Positions 56,264 to 64,000 of a DNA stretch of 64,000 nucleotides are shown here, piece by piece. The notes beneath the pieces were generated by a model, which did not search any database, had not been told where the DNA came from, and worked only from the letters and a program-made list of their open reading frames with translations. A program made the position numbers and the translations under genes. Each line of letters opens with the position of its first letter. Position 1 is the stretch's first letter. This DNA is from Buttiauxella gaviniae ATCC 51604 (GTDB lineage: Bacteria > Pseudomonadota > Gammaproteobacteria > Enterobacterales > Enterobacteriaceae). The stretch covers positions 1-64,000 of the forward strand of contig NZ_LXEP01000017.1 of the NCBI RefSeq assembly GCF_001654835.1. Reading direction: 5' to 3'.

Positions 56264-56488
56264 ATGCGTTTCTTACCAAGTAGTGCGTGGAAGATTACCG
56301 GCTTTTCCAGCGAAATTAGTCCGTCATACCGCCAAAAATTATTATCACTCGGTATGTTGCCTGGCTCTTCATTCAACGTTGTACGTGTTGCGCCGTTAGG
56401 CGACCCAATTCATATCGAAACACGTCGCGTCAGCCTGGTACTACGTAAAAAAGATCTCGAATTACTGCACGTTGAAGCCATTGCCTGA
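56264..56488 (+). CDS. feoA: Ferrous iron transport protein A
   Basis: Small SH3-like cytoplasmic protein needed for FeoB-mediated Fe(II) uptake. 74 residues; contains [25 protein letters not shown], the conserved FeoA core (quoted here in part: [12 protein letters not shown]). First gene of feoABC, 54 nt before feoB. Confidence 0.95.
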   Translation: MRFLPSSAWKITGFSSEISPSYRQKLLSLGMLPGSSFNVVRVAPLGDPIHIETRRVSLVLRKKDLELLHVEAIA

Positions 56489-56542
56489 TTGGCGGGGTGA
56501 GCGCTCGCGCTCGTTGCTATTTTCTTTAAGTTCACGAAAAAA

Positions 56543-58864
56543 ATGAAAAAATTAACTATCGGCTTAATCGGTAACCCTAACTCCGGGAAAACCACGTTAT
56601 TCAACCAGCTCACCGGTTCACGCCAGCGAGTGGGTAACTGGGCGGGCGTTACCGTAGAACGAAAAGAAGGTCAGTTTTCAACGCTTGCGCATCAGGTCAC
56701 ACTTGTTGATCTGCCGGGTACCTACTCGCTGACCACCATTTCATCGCAAACTTCTCTGGATGAACAAATTGCCTGCCACTACATCTTGAGTGGTGATGCA
56801 GACTTACTGATAAATGTCGTCGATGCGTCCAACCTTGAGCGCAATTTGTATCTGACGCTGCAATTGCTCGAACTCGGCATTCCGTGTGTCGTCGCGCTTA
56901 ACATGCTCGATATCGCCGAGAAGCAGGCCATTCGCATTGATATCGACGCGCTGGCTGCACGCCTGGGCTGCCCGGTCGTTCCACTGGTTTCCACTCGTGG
57001 CCGTGGCATGGAAGGCCTGAAACTGGCAATCGACCGCCGCCAACCAAACACGCACAGCGATTTAGTGCTTTATCCACCACGTCTGCTTGAAGAAGCCGAT
57101 AAGCTGGCGGCAGAAATGCCTGCGGATATGCCAGAGCAGCAACGCCGTTGGTTAGCGCTGCAAATGCTCGAAGGCGATATCTACAGCCTTGAATATGCCG
57201 GTCATGCCGCGGACAAACTGGACGCGGTACGTGCACAACTGGCAGAAGAGAACGAAGATCCGGCACTGCTGATTGCCGATGCGCGTTATCAAACCATCGC
57301 CGCCATCTGTGATTCCATCAGTAATAGCCTGACCGCCGAACCGCATCGCTTAACGGCAATGATGGATAAAATCATTCTTAACCGTTTCCTCGGCTTGCCT
57401 GTTTTCTTGCTGGTGATGTACCTGATGTTCTTGCTGGCGATTAACATCGGCGGCGCATTACAACCCATTTTTGACGGCGGTTCTGCGGCCATCTTTATCC
57501 ACGGTATTCAGTGGATTGGCGCCACACTTCACTTCCCAAGCTGGCTGACGATTTTCCTCGCCCAGGGTATCGGCGGTGGTATCAACACCGTGCTGCCACT
57601 GGTGCCGCAAATCGGCATGATGTACCTGTTTCTCTCGTTCCTTGAAGACTCCGGCTACATGGCGCGTGCGGCATTTGTGATGGATCGCCTGATGCAATCC
57701 CTCGGCCTGCCGGGCAAATCATTCGTACCCTTGATTGTTGGCTTTGGCTGTAACGTGCCGTCGGTGATGGGTGCACGTACGCTCGATGCTCCGCGTGAAC
57801 GCCTGATGACCATCATGATGGCGCCGTTTATGTCATGTGGCGCACGCCTTGCCATCTTTGCAGTATTTGCCGCCGCGTTCTTCGGACAGCAAGGTGCGCT
57901 GGTTGTCTTCTCACTCTATATTCTTGGCATCGTGATGGCGATTCTGACCGGGCTGATGCTCAAGCACACCATCATGCGTGGTGAAGCAACGCCATTTGTG
58001 ATGGAACTGCCGGTCTACCACGTTCCGCACCTGAAAAGCCTGCTGCTGCAAACCTGGCAACGCCTGAAAGGTTTTGTACTGCGTGCCGGTAAAGTTATCG
58101 TCATCGTCAGTATTTTCATTGGTGCGCTAAATAGCTTCTCGTTTAGCGGCAAAGAAGTGGACAACATCAACGATTCGGCGCTGGCGTCGGTCAGCCGTGT
58201 GCTCACTCCGTTGCTAAAACCGATTGGTGTCCACGAAGATAACTGGCAGGCGACCGTCGGCCTGTTCACTGGCGCCATGGCAAAAGAAGTGGTGGTCGGT
58301 ACGCTCAACACGCTTTACACCGCCGAAGACATGCACGAAGAACCGTTTGATGCTGCAAGCTTCAATTTGCTTGATGAGTTAGGCGGCGCAGCAGGTGAAA
58401 CCTGGCAAAGCCTGAAAGACACCTTCAGCCTGAGCGTGCTGCTCAACCCAATCGAAGCCAGCAAAGGCGACGGTGAAATGGCAAGCGGCGCAATGGGTGT
58501 GATGAGCAGCAAATTTGGCAGCCCGGCTGCGGCCTATAGCTACCTGATTTTCGTTCTGCTCTATATCCCCTGCATTTCGGTGATGGGTGCGGTCGCCCGC
58601 GAGTCCAGCCGTGGCTGGATGATGTTCTCGGTATTGTGGGGGCTAAATATCGCCTACTCGCTGTCCACGCTTTACTACCAGACGGTAACGTTTAGTGCTC
58701 ATCCGAAGTACAGCCTGGTCTGTATTCTCGCGGTGGTGTTGTTCAACGTGCTGTTAATTGGTGGGTTGCGTAAAGCTCGCAGCCGTGTGGATGTCAGCCT
58801 GATGACAACCCGTAAAACAGTCGAAGCGGCCTGCTGTAAAAGCACTGCTGGCGATTGCCACTAA
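56543..58864 (+). CDS. feoB: Ferrous iron transporter FeoB
   Basis: Inner-membrane Fe(II) permease with an N-terminal G protein. 773 residues: G1 GNPNSGKTT (residues 10-18), G3 DLPGTYSL, G4 NMLD, then a helical GDI domain and a membrane region of eight or more helices with two Gate motifs, including VGFGCNVPSVMGARTLD and the related LLYIPCISVMGAV. The last residues contain paired cysteines (EAACCKSTAGDCH). feoC follows after 9 nt. Confidence 0.98.
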   Translation: MKKLTIGLIGNPNSGKTTLFNQLTGSRQRVGNWAGVTVERKEGQFSTLAHQVTLVDLPGTYSLTTISSQTSLDEQIACHYILSGDADLLINVVDASNLERNLYLTLQLLELGIPCVVALNMLDIAEKQAIRIDIDALAARLGCPVVPLVSTRGRGMEGLKLAIDRRQPNTHSDLVLYPPRLLEEADKLAAEMPADMPEQQRRWLALQMLEGDIYSLEYAGHAADKLDAVRAQLAEENEDPALLIADARYQTIAAICDSISNSLTAEPHRLTAMMDKIILNRFLGLPVFLLVMYLMFLLAINIGGALQPIFDGGSAAIFIHGIQWIGATLHFPSWLTIFLAQGIGGGINTVLPLVPQIGMMYLFLSFLEDSGYMARAAFVMDRLMQSLGLPGKSFVPLIVGFGCNVPSVMGARTLDAPRERLMTIMMAPFMSCGARLAIFAVFAAAFFGQQGALVVFSLYILGIVMAILTGLMLKHTIMRGEATPFVMELPVYHVPHLKSLLLQTWQRLKGFVLRAGKVIVIVSIFIGALNSFSFSGKEVDNINDSALASVSRVLTPLLKPIGVHEDNWQATVGLFTGAMAKEVVVGTLNTLYTAEDMHEEPFDAASFNLLDELGGAAGETWQSLKDTFSLSVLLNPIEASKGDGEMASGAMGVMSSKFGSPAAAYSYLIFVLLYIPCISVMGAVARESSRGWMMFSVLWGLNIAYSLSTLYYQTVTFSAHPKYSLVCILAVVLFNVLLIGGLRKARSRVDVSLMTTRKTVEAACCKSTAGDCH

Positions 58865-58873
58865 GGAGAAGGT

Positions 58874-59113
58874 ATGGCGAGCTTAATTGAGATTCGTGAT
58901 GCGCTGGCGCTACAAGGGCGCATGGATGCCACGCAAATTAGCCAACAGCTCGCCACGCCGTTGCCATTGGTGAATGCAATGCTGAGCCGCCTTGAAGCGA
59001 TGGGTAAAGCAATACGTATCACCGAAGACCCAAGCGATTGCCTGACGGGGAGCTGCAAGAGCTGCCCTGAAGGGAAGAAATGTGTTCGGGAAGTGTGGGC
59101 GTTGCGCGCGTAG
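58874..59113 (+). CDS. feoC: FeoC iron-sulfur regulatory protein
   Basis: 79-residue winged-helix protein that stabilises FeoB and is proposed to bind an oxygen-sensitive [4Fe-4S] cluster. The four cysteines are in [15 protein letters not shown] near residues 56-70. Start [13 protein letters not shown] has AAGGAGAAGGT before it. Its stop codon lies inside a REP-like palindrome. Confidence 0.95.
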   Translation: MASLIEIRDALALQGRMDATQISQQLATPLPLVNAMLSRLEAMGKAIRITEDPSDCLTGSCKSCPEGKKCVREVWALRA

Positions 59114-59145
59114 GTGGAGGGTGTCGCTTACGCTAATCCCCCTAC
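59110..59145. repeat. REP-like palindrome after feoC
   Basis: GTAGGTGG...CCCCCTAC imperfect palindrome containing GCTTACGCTAATCC, resembling enterobacterial REP units. It shares ACGCTAATCC and CCTACAAAA with the element at 61322-61356. Starts one base before the feoC stop codon, so it is in the 3' end of the feo message. Confidence 0.65.
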
Positions 59146-59189
59146 AAAACCCGCAAATGAACTGAACGCGTGCGAACCGACATCCGACA

Positions 59190-59963
59190 TTAACCAAGCT
59201 GCTTTTGAAACGCCTCAAGTGCCAGGCACACATCCTGTGGATGCGAAATAAATGGCGCATGAGCCGCTTTCTGGAAAATCACTGCTTCGCTTTGCGGCCA
59301 CTGTTCATCTAACAAACCCGCGATTTTACGCGGCACCAGCCCATCCAGATAACCGTATAAACGCAAGAACGGTACCGTAAGCTGGCGCAAAGGCTCGCGT
59401 AAATCTGCAGTCTTGAGAATTTCCAGCCCACCGTTTAACACCTCAACACCCGGCATTGGTTGCTCAAGCACTACCGCTTTCAAACGGCGAGCGTCCTGGC
59501 GTGCGGTTTCTGTTCCCAGCGTCTGGAGCGCCAAAAAGCGCTCAACGGTACGCTGAAAATCTTCACTCAATTGCTGCTGGAAACCTGCCAGCACTTCAGG
59601 CTTGATGCCCGGCCAGTCACCTTGCGCGGTGAAACAAGGCGAGGACGCGATAGTCACCAGCCCTTTCACACGCTCCGGATGACTTAATGCAACCTGACTT
59701 GCCACCAGCCCACCCAGACTCCAGCCAAGCCAAATCGCCTGCTCTGGCGCCTGCGCCAACACGATATCAGCCATTTCCTCTAGTGAGAGCGCCCCGAAGC
59801 CCTGGCTGCGGCCATAGCCTGGCAAGTCGACAAGATGAAGACGAAAATGCGAGCTTAATTCCTCACAAATGCAATGCCACACTTCCGCATTCAGCCCCCA
59901 TCCGTGCAGCAGCACAAGATCATCTTTCCCTTCACCTTTTGTCTGCCACCAAAGCTTGCTCAT
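59190..59963 (-). CDS. bioH: Pimeloyl-ACP methyl ester carboxylesterase BioH
   Basis: Removes the methyl group from pimeloyl-ACP methyl ester, committing it to biotin synthesis. 257-residue alpha/beta hydrolase with Ser82 in GWSLGG, the acid Asp near 207 in YGYLDGLVP and His near 235 in KAAHAPFIS. Divergent from gntX. In E. coli a yhgA-type gene lies between feoC and bioH; here only a REP-like element does. Confidence 0.96.
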   Translation of the reverse strand: MSKLWWQTKGEGKDDLVLLHGWGLNAEVWHCICEELSSHFRLHLVDLPGYGRSQGFGALSLEEMADIVLAQAPEQAIWLGWSLGGLVASQVALSHPERVKGLVTIASSPCFTAQGDWPGIKPEVLAGFQQQLSEDFQRTVERFLALQTLGTETARQDARRLKAVVLEQPMPGVEVLNGGLEILKTADLREPLRQLTVPFLRLYGYLDGLVPRKIAGLLDEQWPQSEAVIFQKAAHAPFISHPQDVCLALEAFQKQLG

Positions 59964-60001
59964 CAGTTACTGTTCTCATTTTTATCTGCAAGGAAGCGAA
60001 T

Positions 60002-60685
60002 ATGCTAACAATCCCAGGGCTATGTTGGCTATGCCAGATGCCACTCACCTGCGCACATTGGGGCCTTTGTTCATGCTGCGTTAAAGCATTACCCGCTCCG
60101 CCGCCCTGCTGTCCGCGCTGTGGATTACCTGCCACACATACAAAATCGCCCTGCGGCCGTTGCCTGCAAAAACCACCCGAATGGGATGCGTTGTTGTTCG
60201 TCACGGATTATGGCCCACCGCTAAGTCAGCTTATTCAGCGGTTTAAATTTAACGCCACTGTCGCGCTGGCTCCGGCATTGGCGCGTTTAATGCTGTTGCG
60301 TGTACTGCAAGCAAAACGCTTTAGCCAGTGGCCTAAACCCGATTGTATCGTGAGTGTTCCATTGTATTCGCGTCGTGCCTGGCGGCGTGGTTTTAATCAA
60401 AGCGACCTGTTGGCAAGACAGCTTTCACACTGGCTGCAATGTGACTATATGCCGCGAGGGTTGCTGCGGATCCGCGCTGCGCAGGTGCAGCATCAACTGA
60501 ACGCACGTATGCGTCGCAACAATCTTAAAGGTGCTTTCAGGGTTGATTTTCCAGTGGCTGGGCGCCATATAATTATTGTGGATGATGTCGTCACGACGGG
60601 CAGTACGGTGGCGGAAATTGCGCGGATGCTGAAAAAGCAGGGCGCGGCGACTATCCAGGTGTGGTGCCTTTGTCGAACCTTGTAG
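60002..60685 (+). CDS. gntX: ComF-family protein GntX
   Basis: Phosphoribosyltransferase-like ComF homologue, needed for growth on external DNA in E. coli. 227 residues from MLTIPGLCWLCQMP; a 105-codon open extension upstream runs through bioH on the other strand and is rejected. N-terminal zinc-ribbon cysteines (CWLC, CSCC, CPRCG, CGRCLQ) and the PRPP loop VDDVVTTGST near residue 196 are intact. Together with hofMNOPQ it is part of the DNA-uptake gene set. Confidence 0.94.
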   Translation: MLTIPGLCWLCQMPLTCAHWGLCSCCVKALPAPPPCCPRCGLPATHTKSPCGRCLQKPPEWDALLFVTDYGPPLSQLIQRFKFNATVALAPALARLMLLRVLQAKRFSQWPKPDCIVSVPLYSRRAWRRGFNQSDLLARQLSHWLQCDYMPRGLLRIRAAQVQHQLNARMRRNNLKGAFRVDFPVAGRHIIIVDDVVTTGSTVAEIARMLKKQGAATIQVWCLCRTL

Positions 60686-60731
60686 ACCCTCGATGATGGG
60701 CGTATTATAACCGACTAAAATAGTCAACTAT
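60680..60731 (+). promoter_or_regulatory. nfuA promoter with IscR type 1 site
   Basis: The stretch 60707-60731 matches the type 1 IscR consensus (ATASYYGACTRWWWYAGTCRRSTAT) at all but one position; its halves are CCGACTA and TAGTCAA. A plausible promoter overlaps it: TATTAT at 60703-60708 as -10 and TTGTAG at 60680-60685, coinciding with the gntX stop, as a weak -35 at 17 bp. Repression by [2Fe-2S]-IscR is expected, in line with E. coli nfuA. Confidence 0.82.
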
Positions 60732-60743
60732 TGAGCAATCGTT

Positions 60744-61319
60744 ATGATCCGTATTTCCGATACAGCACAATCCCACTTTGCCAAACTGCTGGCAGGTCAG
60801 GAAGAAGGGACGCAAATTCGCGTATTCGTCATTAATCCTGGTACTCCAAATGCGGAGTGCGGGGTTTCTTACTGTCCGCCGGATGCGGTAGAAGCGTCAG
60901 ATACTGCCCTCAAATTCGAGCAGTTGACCGCATATGTCGATGAACTGAGCAAACCTTATCTTGAAGATGCTGAAATTGATTTCGTCACCGACCAGCTTGG
61001 CTCACAGCTGACGCTGAAAGCGCCAAACGCCAAAATGCGTAAAGTTTCCGGTGATGCGCCTTTGATGGAGCGCGTTGAATACATGCTGCAAGCGACGGTA
61101 AACCCACAGCTGGCAGGCCACGGCGGTCGCGTTACGCTGATGGAAATCACTGATGAAGGTTTTGCGATTCTGCAATTTGGCGGCGGTTGTAACGGCTGTT
61201 CAATGGTAGACGTGACCCTGAAAGAAGGCATCGAAAAGCAGCTGCTGGCTGAGTTCCCGGAACTGAAAGGCGTTCGCGATTTGACCGAACACCAGCGCGG
61301 CGAGCACTCGTACTACTAA
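60744..61319 (+). CDS. nfuA: Fe/S biogenesis protein NfuA
   Basis: Carrier that delivers [4Fe-4S] clusters to apo-enzymes such as aconitase and lipoyl synthase, important under oxidative or iron stress. 191 residues: N-terminal degenerate A-type carrier domain ([11 protein letters not shown]) and C-terminal Nfu domain with the CxxC ligand pair in [14 protein letters not shown] near residues 149-152. IscR site upstream, terminator downstream; gntT, next in E. coli, is absent. Confidence 0.98.
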   Translation: MIRISDTAQSHFAKLLAGQEEGTQIRVFVINPGTPNAECGVSYCPPDAVEASDTALKFEQLTAYVDELSKPYLEDAEIDFVTDQLGSQLTLKAPNAKMRKVSGDAPLMERVEYMLQATVNPQLAGHGGRVTLMEITDEGFAILQFGGGCNGCSMVDVTLKEGIEKQLLAEFPELKGVRDLTEHQRGEHSYY

Positions 61320-61321
61320 TT

Positions 61322-61356
61322 GATGTATCGGATGATGCTACGCTAATCCGACCTAC
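61322..61356. repeat. REP-like palindrome after nfuA
   Basis: ATCGGATGATGCTACGCTAATCCGAC imperfect palindrome (outer stem TCGGAT / ATCCGA), two bases after the nfuA stop. Typical REP appearance and related to the element after feoC. Confidence 0.7.
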
Positions 61357-61370
61357 AAAATACGAATAAA

Positions 61371-61394
61371 AAACCCCGCATCGCGGGGTTTTGT
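61371..61394. terminator. Terminator between nfuA and malQ
   Basis: CCCCGC-ATC-GCGGGG stem with AAA on the left and TTTTGTTT on the right, one base from the malQ stop. Serves nfuA, and possibly malPQ from the other strand where A-rich sequence gives a T run. Confidence 0.9.
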
Positions 61395-63476
61395 TTATCT
61401 CTTCTTACGTCGCTTATCCAAATCCTTCAGCAACTTATTCACTTCTTTATCGGCGAATATCGCCTCAAGCGAAGTCGATAACTTGCGACGCCAGTTCTTA
61501 TATTGATAGCTGGTGCCTGGAATATTCACCGGCTCCGCCATACCCAACCAATCCTCCGGCTGCAGGCCCAGTAACGCACTGTTGCTATCGGCGATGTAAC
61601 GCTGCATTGCGCGATTAAGCGTTGATGTCATCGCCATCATTGAAGCCTTGTGCCCGGCGCGTTTTGGCAGGCAACCATATTCATGCAGCCCATCCAGCAA
61701 ACCTTGTTTCGCACGTTCACGATCCTGATACAACTCAGTCAACATCTCGTCGTCAGGATAAAGCCCAAGCGTTTTACCCAGCGTCAAATCACCGCTTTCC
61801 CAGTAACCACGCAGCGTCGGTAAATCGTGAGTCGTAGCAACCGCCATTGACTGCTTCGGCCACGCTTTTGGCGAGCGGAACTGCTTTTCGTCGTCATGCT
61901 CGAAATAGAGCACTTTATACGAGTAAACCCCGCTGTCGCGCAGCTTACCGACGATCTCAACCGGCACAGTACCCAGATCTTCACCGATCACCATGCAATT
62001 ATGACGTTTACTTTCCAGCGCGAGGATCGACAGAAGATCGTCGACCGGGTAATGCACATATGCGCCTTTATCTGCGGTTTCACCGTAAGGGATCCACCAC
62101 AAACGCAGCATCGACATCACGTGGTCAATACGCAATGCACCGCAGCTGGTCATATTGGCGCGCAGCAGCTCGATAAATGGCTGATAGGCACGCGCCGTAA
62201 TCACATGCGGATCCATCGGTGGTAAACCCCAGTTCTGGCCGAGCGGACCGAGAATATCCGGCGGGGCACCCACCGAGGCTTTCAGGCAGTAAAGCTCGCG
62301 GTCACACCAGGTTTCAGAACCGCCTTCGGCAACACCTACCGCTAAGTCGCGATACAGGCCAATTGGCATTTTAAAGCCCTGGCTGGTTTGCCAGCATGCA
62401 TCGAACTGAACGTAGGCCAGGTATTGCAGCCACAGATAGAAATTCACTTCGTCACTGTGTTCGGTGCAGAACTCTTTTACTTCAGGATTATGCGCGTCGC
62501 GGAAACCTTCCGGCCATACCGGCCAGCCCCAACGCATTTCATCTTCTTTAACCTGGTATGCGTGCAGCGCATCGAAAGCGGCCTGGTAATAGAGGCTATC
62601 ACCGCCTTCCTGCACAAACTTCTGGAATGCGACTACTTGTTCATCACGCGCACCGCGCCGCGAAAACTGCTTCCACGCCATGCGCAGAGCGGCCATCTTC
62701 AGCACGGTCACGGCGGAATAATCCACCCATTGCGCATCACGGGCTTCATTCAGCATTTGCTGCGTGACCGGCATTTTCCACCAGTCTTGCGCTTCATCAC
62801 TGAGCAAGAAATCATCGACCGCATTCACGTCGATATAAATCACATTCAACCATCGGCGAGAAGACGGGCTATACGGGCTGGCGCTTTCCGGGTTTGCTGG
62901 ATACAGCGCGTGGATTGGGTTCAGGCCGATAAACGCCCCGCCCCGTTTTGCGACATCCACCAGCATGCGTTGTAAATCACCGAAATCGCCAATTCCCCAG
63001 TTATGCGCGGAACGTAAGGTGTAGAGCTGCACGCATGCGCCCCACAGTTTTTCATCCTGCATCAGTGCTACAGGTTCATAGCAGCGTTTTGGCGCAACAA
63101 TCACGCGGCACTGCCAGTGGTGTTCATTCTGGCTGACCGTCAGTTCGTGGTAGCCTTCCGCCAGCGTGGCAGGCAGAGTCAGTTTTTTGCCTGCCAGTGC
63201 ATGGCCTTTATGCTGCTTACCGTCTTCGGTCGTTAACTGCCAGCTGTAATCACCGTTGCCTTCCAGCACCGTCGCCATGCGAGTGCCAGAGGTAAACACC
63301 AGTACATTTGCCACTGGCGTCACCACCACCTTTTTCAAGGTGGTGGTACGGCTCATGGCTTCCAGCAAACGCTGCTTGGTATCCGCAGGAATAGCCTGCG
63401 GTTTGCCATGGGCGTTAATGTAGTTTGGGCTAATTCCCGCCTCAAGAGCGGCGTTATCAAGACGTTTGCTGTCCAT
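61395..63476 (-). CDS. malQ: 4-alpha-glucanotransferase (amylomaltase)
   Basis: Transfers dextrinyl units between maltodextrins, releasing glucose. 693 residues (E. coli 694), GH77 family. Contains GIGDFGDLQ and GLNPIHALYP near residues 160-190, the catalytic Asp in LRIDHVMSM, the acid Glu in VIGEDLGTVP and THDLPTLRGYW. Follows malP by 8 nt; MalT control is expected from the operon but its sites lie outside the window. Confidence 0.97.
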   Translation of the reverse strand: MDSKRLDNAALEAGISPNYINAHGKPQAIPADTKQRLLEAMSRTTTLKKVVVTPVANVLVFTSGTRMATVLEGNGDYSWQLTTEDGKQHKGHALAGKKLTLPATLAEGYHELTVSQNEHHWQCRVIVAPKRCYEPVALMQDEKLWGACVQLYTLRSAHNWGIGDFGDLQRMLVDVAKRGGAFIGLNPIHALYPANPESASPYSPSSRRWLNVIYIDVNAVDDFLLSDEAQDWWKMPVTQQMLNEARDAQWVDYSAVTVLKMAALRMAWKQFSRRGARDEQVVAFQKFVQEGGDSLYYQAAFDALHAYQVKEDEMRWGWPVWPEGFRDAHNPEVKEFCTEHSDEVNFYLWLQYLAYVQFDACWQTSQGFKMPIGLYRDLAVGVAEGGSETWCDRELYCLKASVGAPPDILGPLGQNWGLPPMDPHVITARAYQPFIELLRANMTSCGALRIDHVMSMLRLWWIPYGETADKGAYVHYPVDDLLSILALESKRHNCMVIGEDLGTVPVEIVGKLRDSGVYSYKVLYFEHDDEKQFRSPKAWPKQSMAVATTHDLPTLRGYWESGDLTLGKTLGLYPDDEMLTELYQDRERAKQGLLDGLHEYGCLPKRAGHKASMMAMTSTLNRAMQRYIADSNSALLGLQPEDWLGMAEPVNIPGTSYQYKNWRRKLSTSLEAIFADKEVNKLLKDLDKRRKKR

Positions 63477-63484
63477 GCGTTCCC

Positions 63485-64000
<516 letters not shown>

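Noticed and set aside
59687-60001. 105-codon N-terminal extension of gntX
   Set aside because: It runs antisense through bioH, is low-complexity Pro/Ser-rich at its start, and the true ComF-type N-terminus begins at 60002.

Overview
The window is a contiguous stretch of enterobacterial chromosome with mid-range base composition and dense, almost wholly intact housekeeping genes. Gene order follows the E. coli/Salmonella rpsL-to-malP region closely: fusA-rpsG-rpsL-tusBCD-yheO-fkpA-slyX/slyD-yheV-kefBG-yheS-yheTU-prkB-yhfA-crp-yhfK-argD-pabA-fic-ppiA-tsgA-nirBDC-cysG-yhfL-trpS-gph-rpe-dam-damX-aroB-aroK-hofQPONM-mrcA-nudE-igaA-yrfG-hslRO-pckA-envZ-ompR-greB-tex-feoABC-bioH-gntX-nfuA-malQ-malP. 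It is not E. coli or Salmonella itself. Compared with remembered E. coli order, a LysE-type exporter sits between yheS and yheT and a cytosine deaminase between tsgA and nirB. A free-standing yhfG, yhgE, gntT, the yhgA-type gene after feoC and the frl/yhf clusters before trpS are absent. The genus cannot be fixed from this window alone; the family is Enterobacteriaceae.

Left part (1-24 kb): the str ribosomal operon with its promoter and S7 regulatory spacer; the TusBCD sulfur relay; periplasmic and cytoplasmic FKBP-type isomerases (fkpA with a sigma-E promoter, slyD); the glutathione-gated potassium efflux pair kefGB; an ABC-F ATPase; crp with a long leader; and argD behind a clear ArgR operator pair.

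Middle part (24-41 kb): the anaerobic nitrite reductase operon nirBDC-cysG behind an ideal FNR site plus a NarL/NarP 7-2-7 site; the aroK-aroB-damX-dam-rpe-gph-trpS superoperon; and the five-gene hofMNOPQ (type IV pilus-like/DNA uptake) operon, all intact.

Right part (41-64 kb): PBP1A, the Rcs regulator igaA, Hsp15/Hsp33, PEP carboxykinase, EnvZ/OmpR, GreB, Tex, ferrous iron uptake feoABC, biotin gene bioH, nfuA with an IscR site, and the maltodextrin genes malQ and malP (malP is cut by the window end).

The most unusual gene is fic (20389-20991). Its first ~28 residues are those of the antitoxin YhfG (EcFicA), fused in frame to the Fic toxin domain, and no separate yhfG is left. This looks like a natural conversion of a two-gene class I Fic module into a single polypeptide with an N-terminal inhibitory helix, in which the inhibitory Glu-Gly has become Asp-Ile. 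Three ERIC elements (near 16.3, 30.1 and 48.6 kb) and two REP-like elements occupy intergenic gaps. One ERIC lies between a perfect CRP site and pckA, and one abuts the yhfK start. No tRNA, rRNA, insertion sequence, prophage or CRISPR array was seen.
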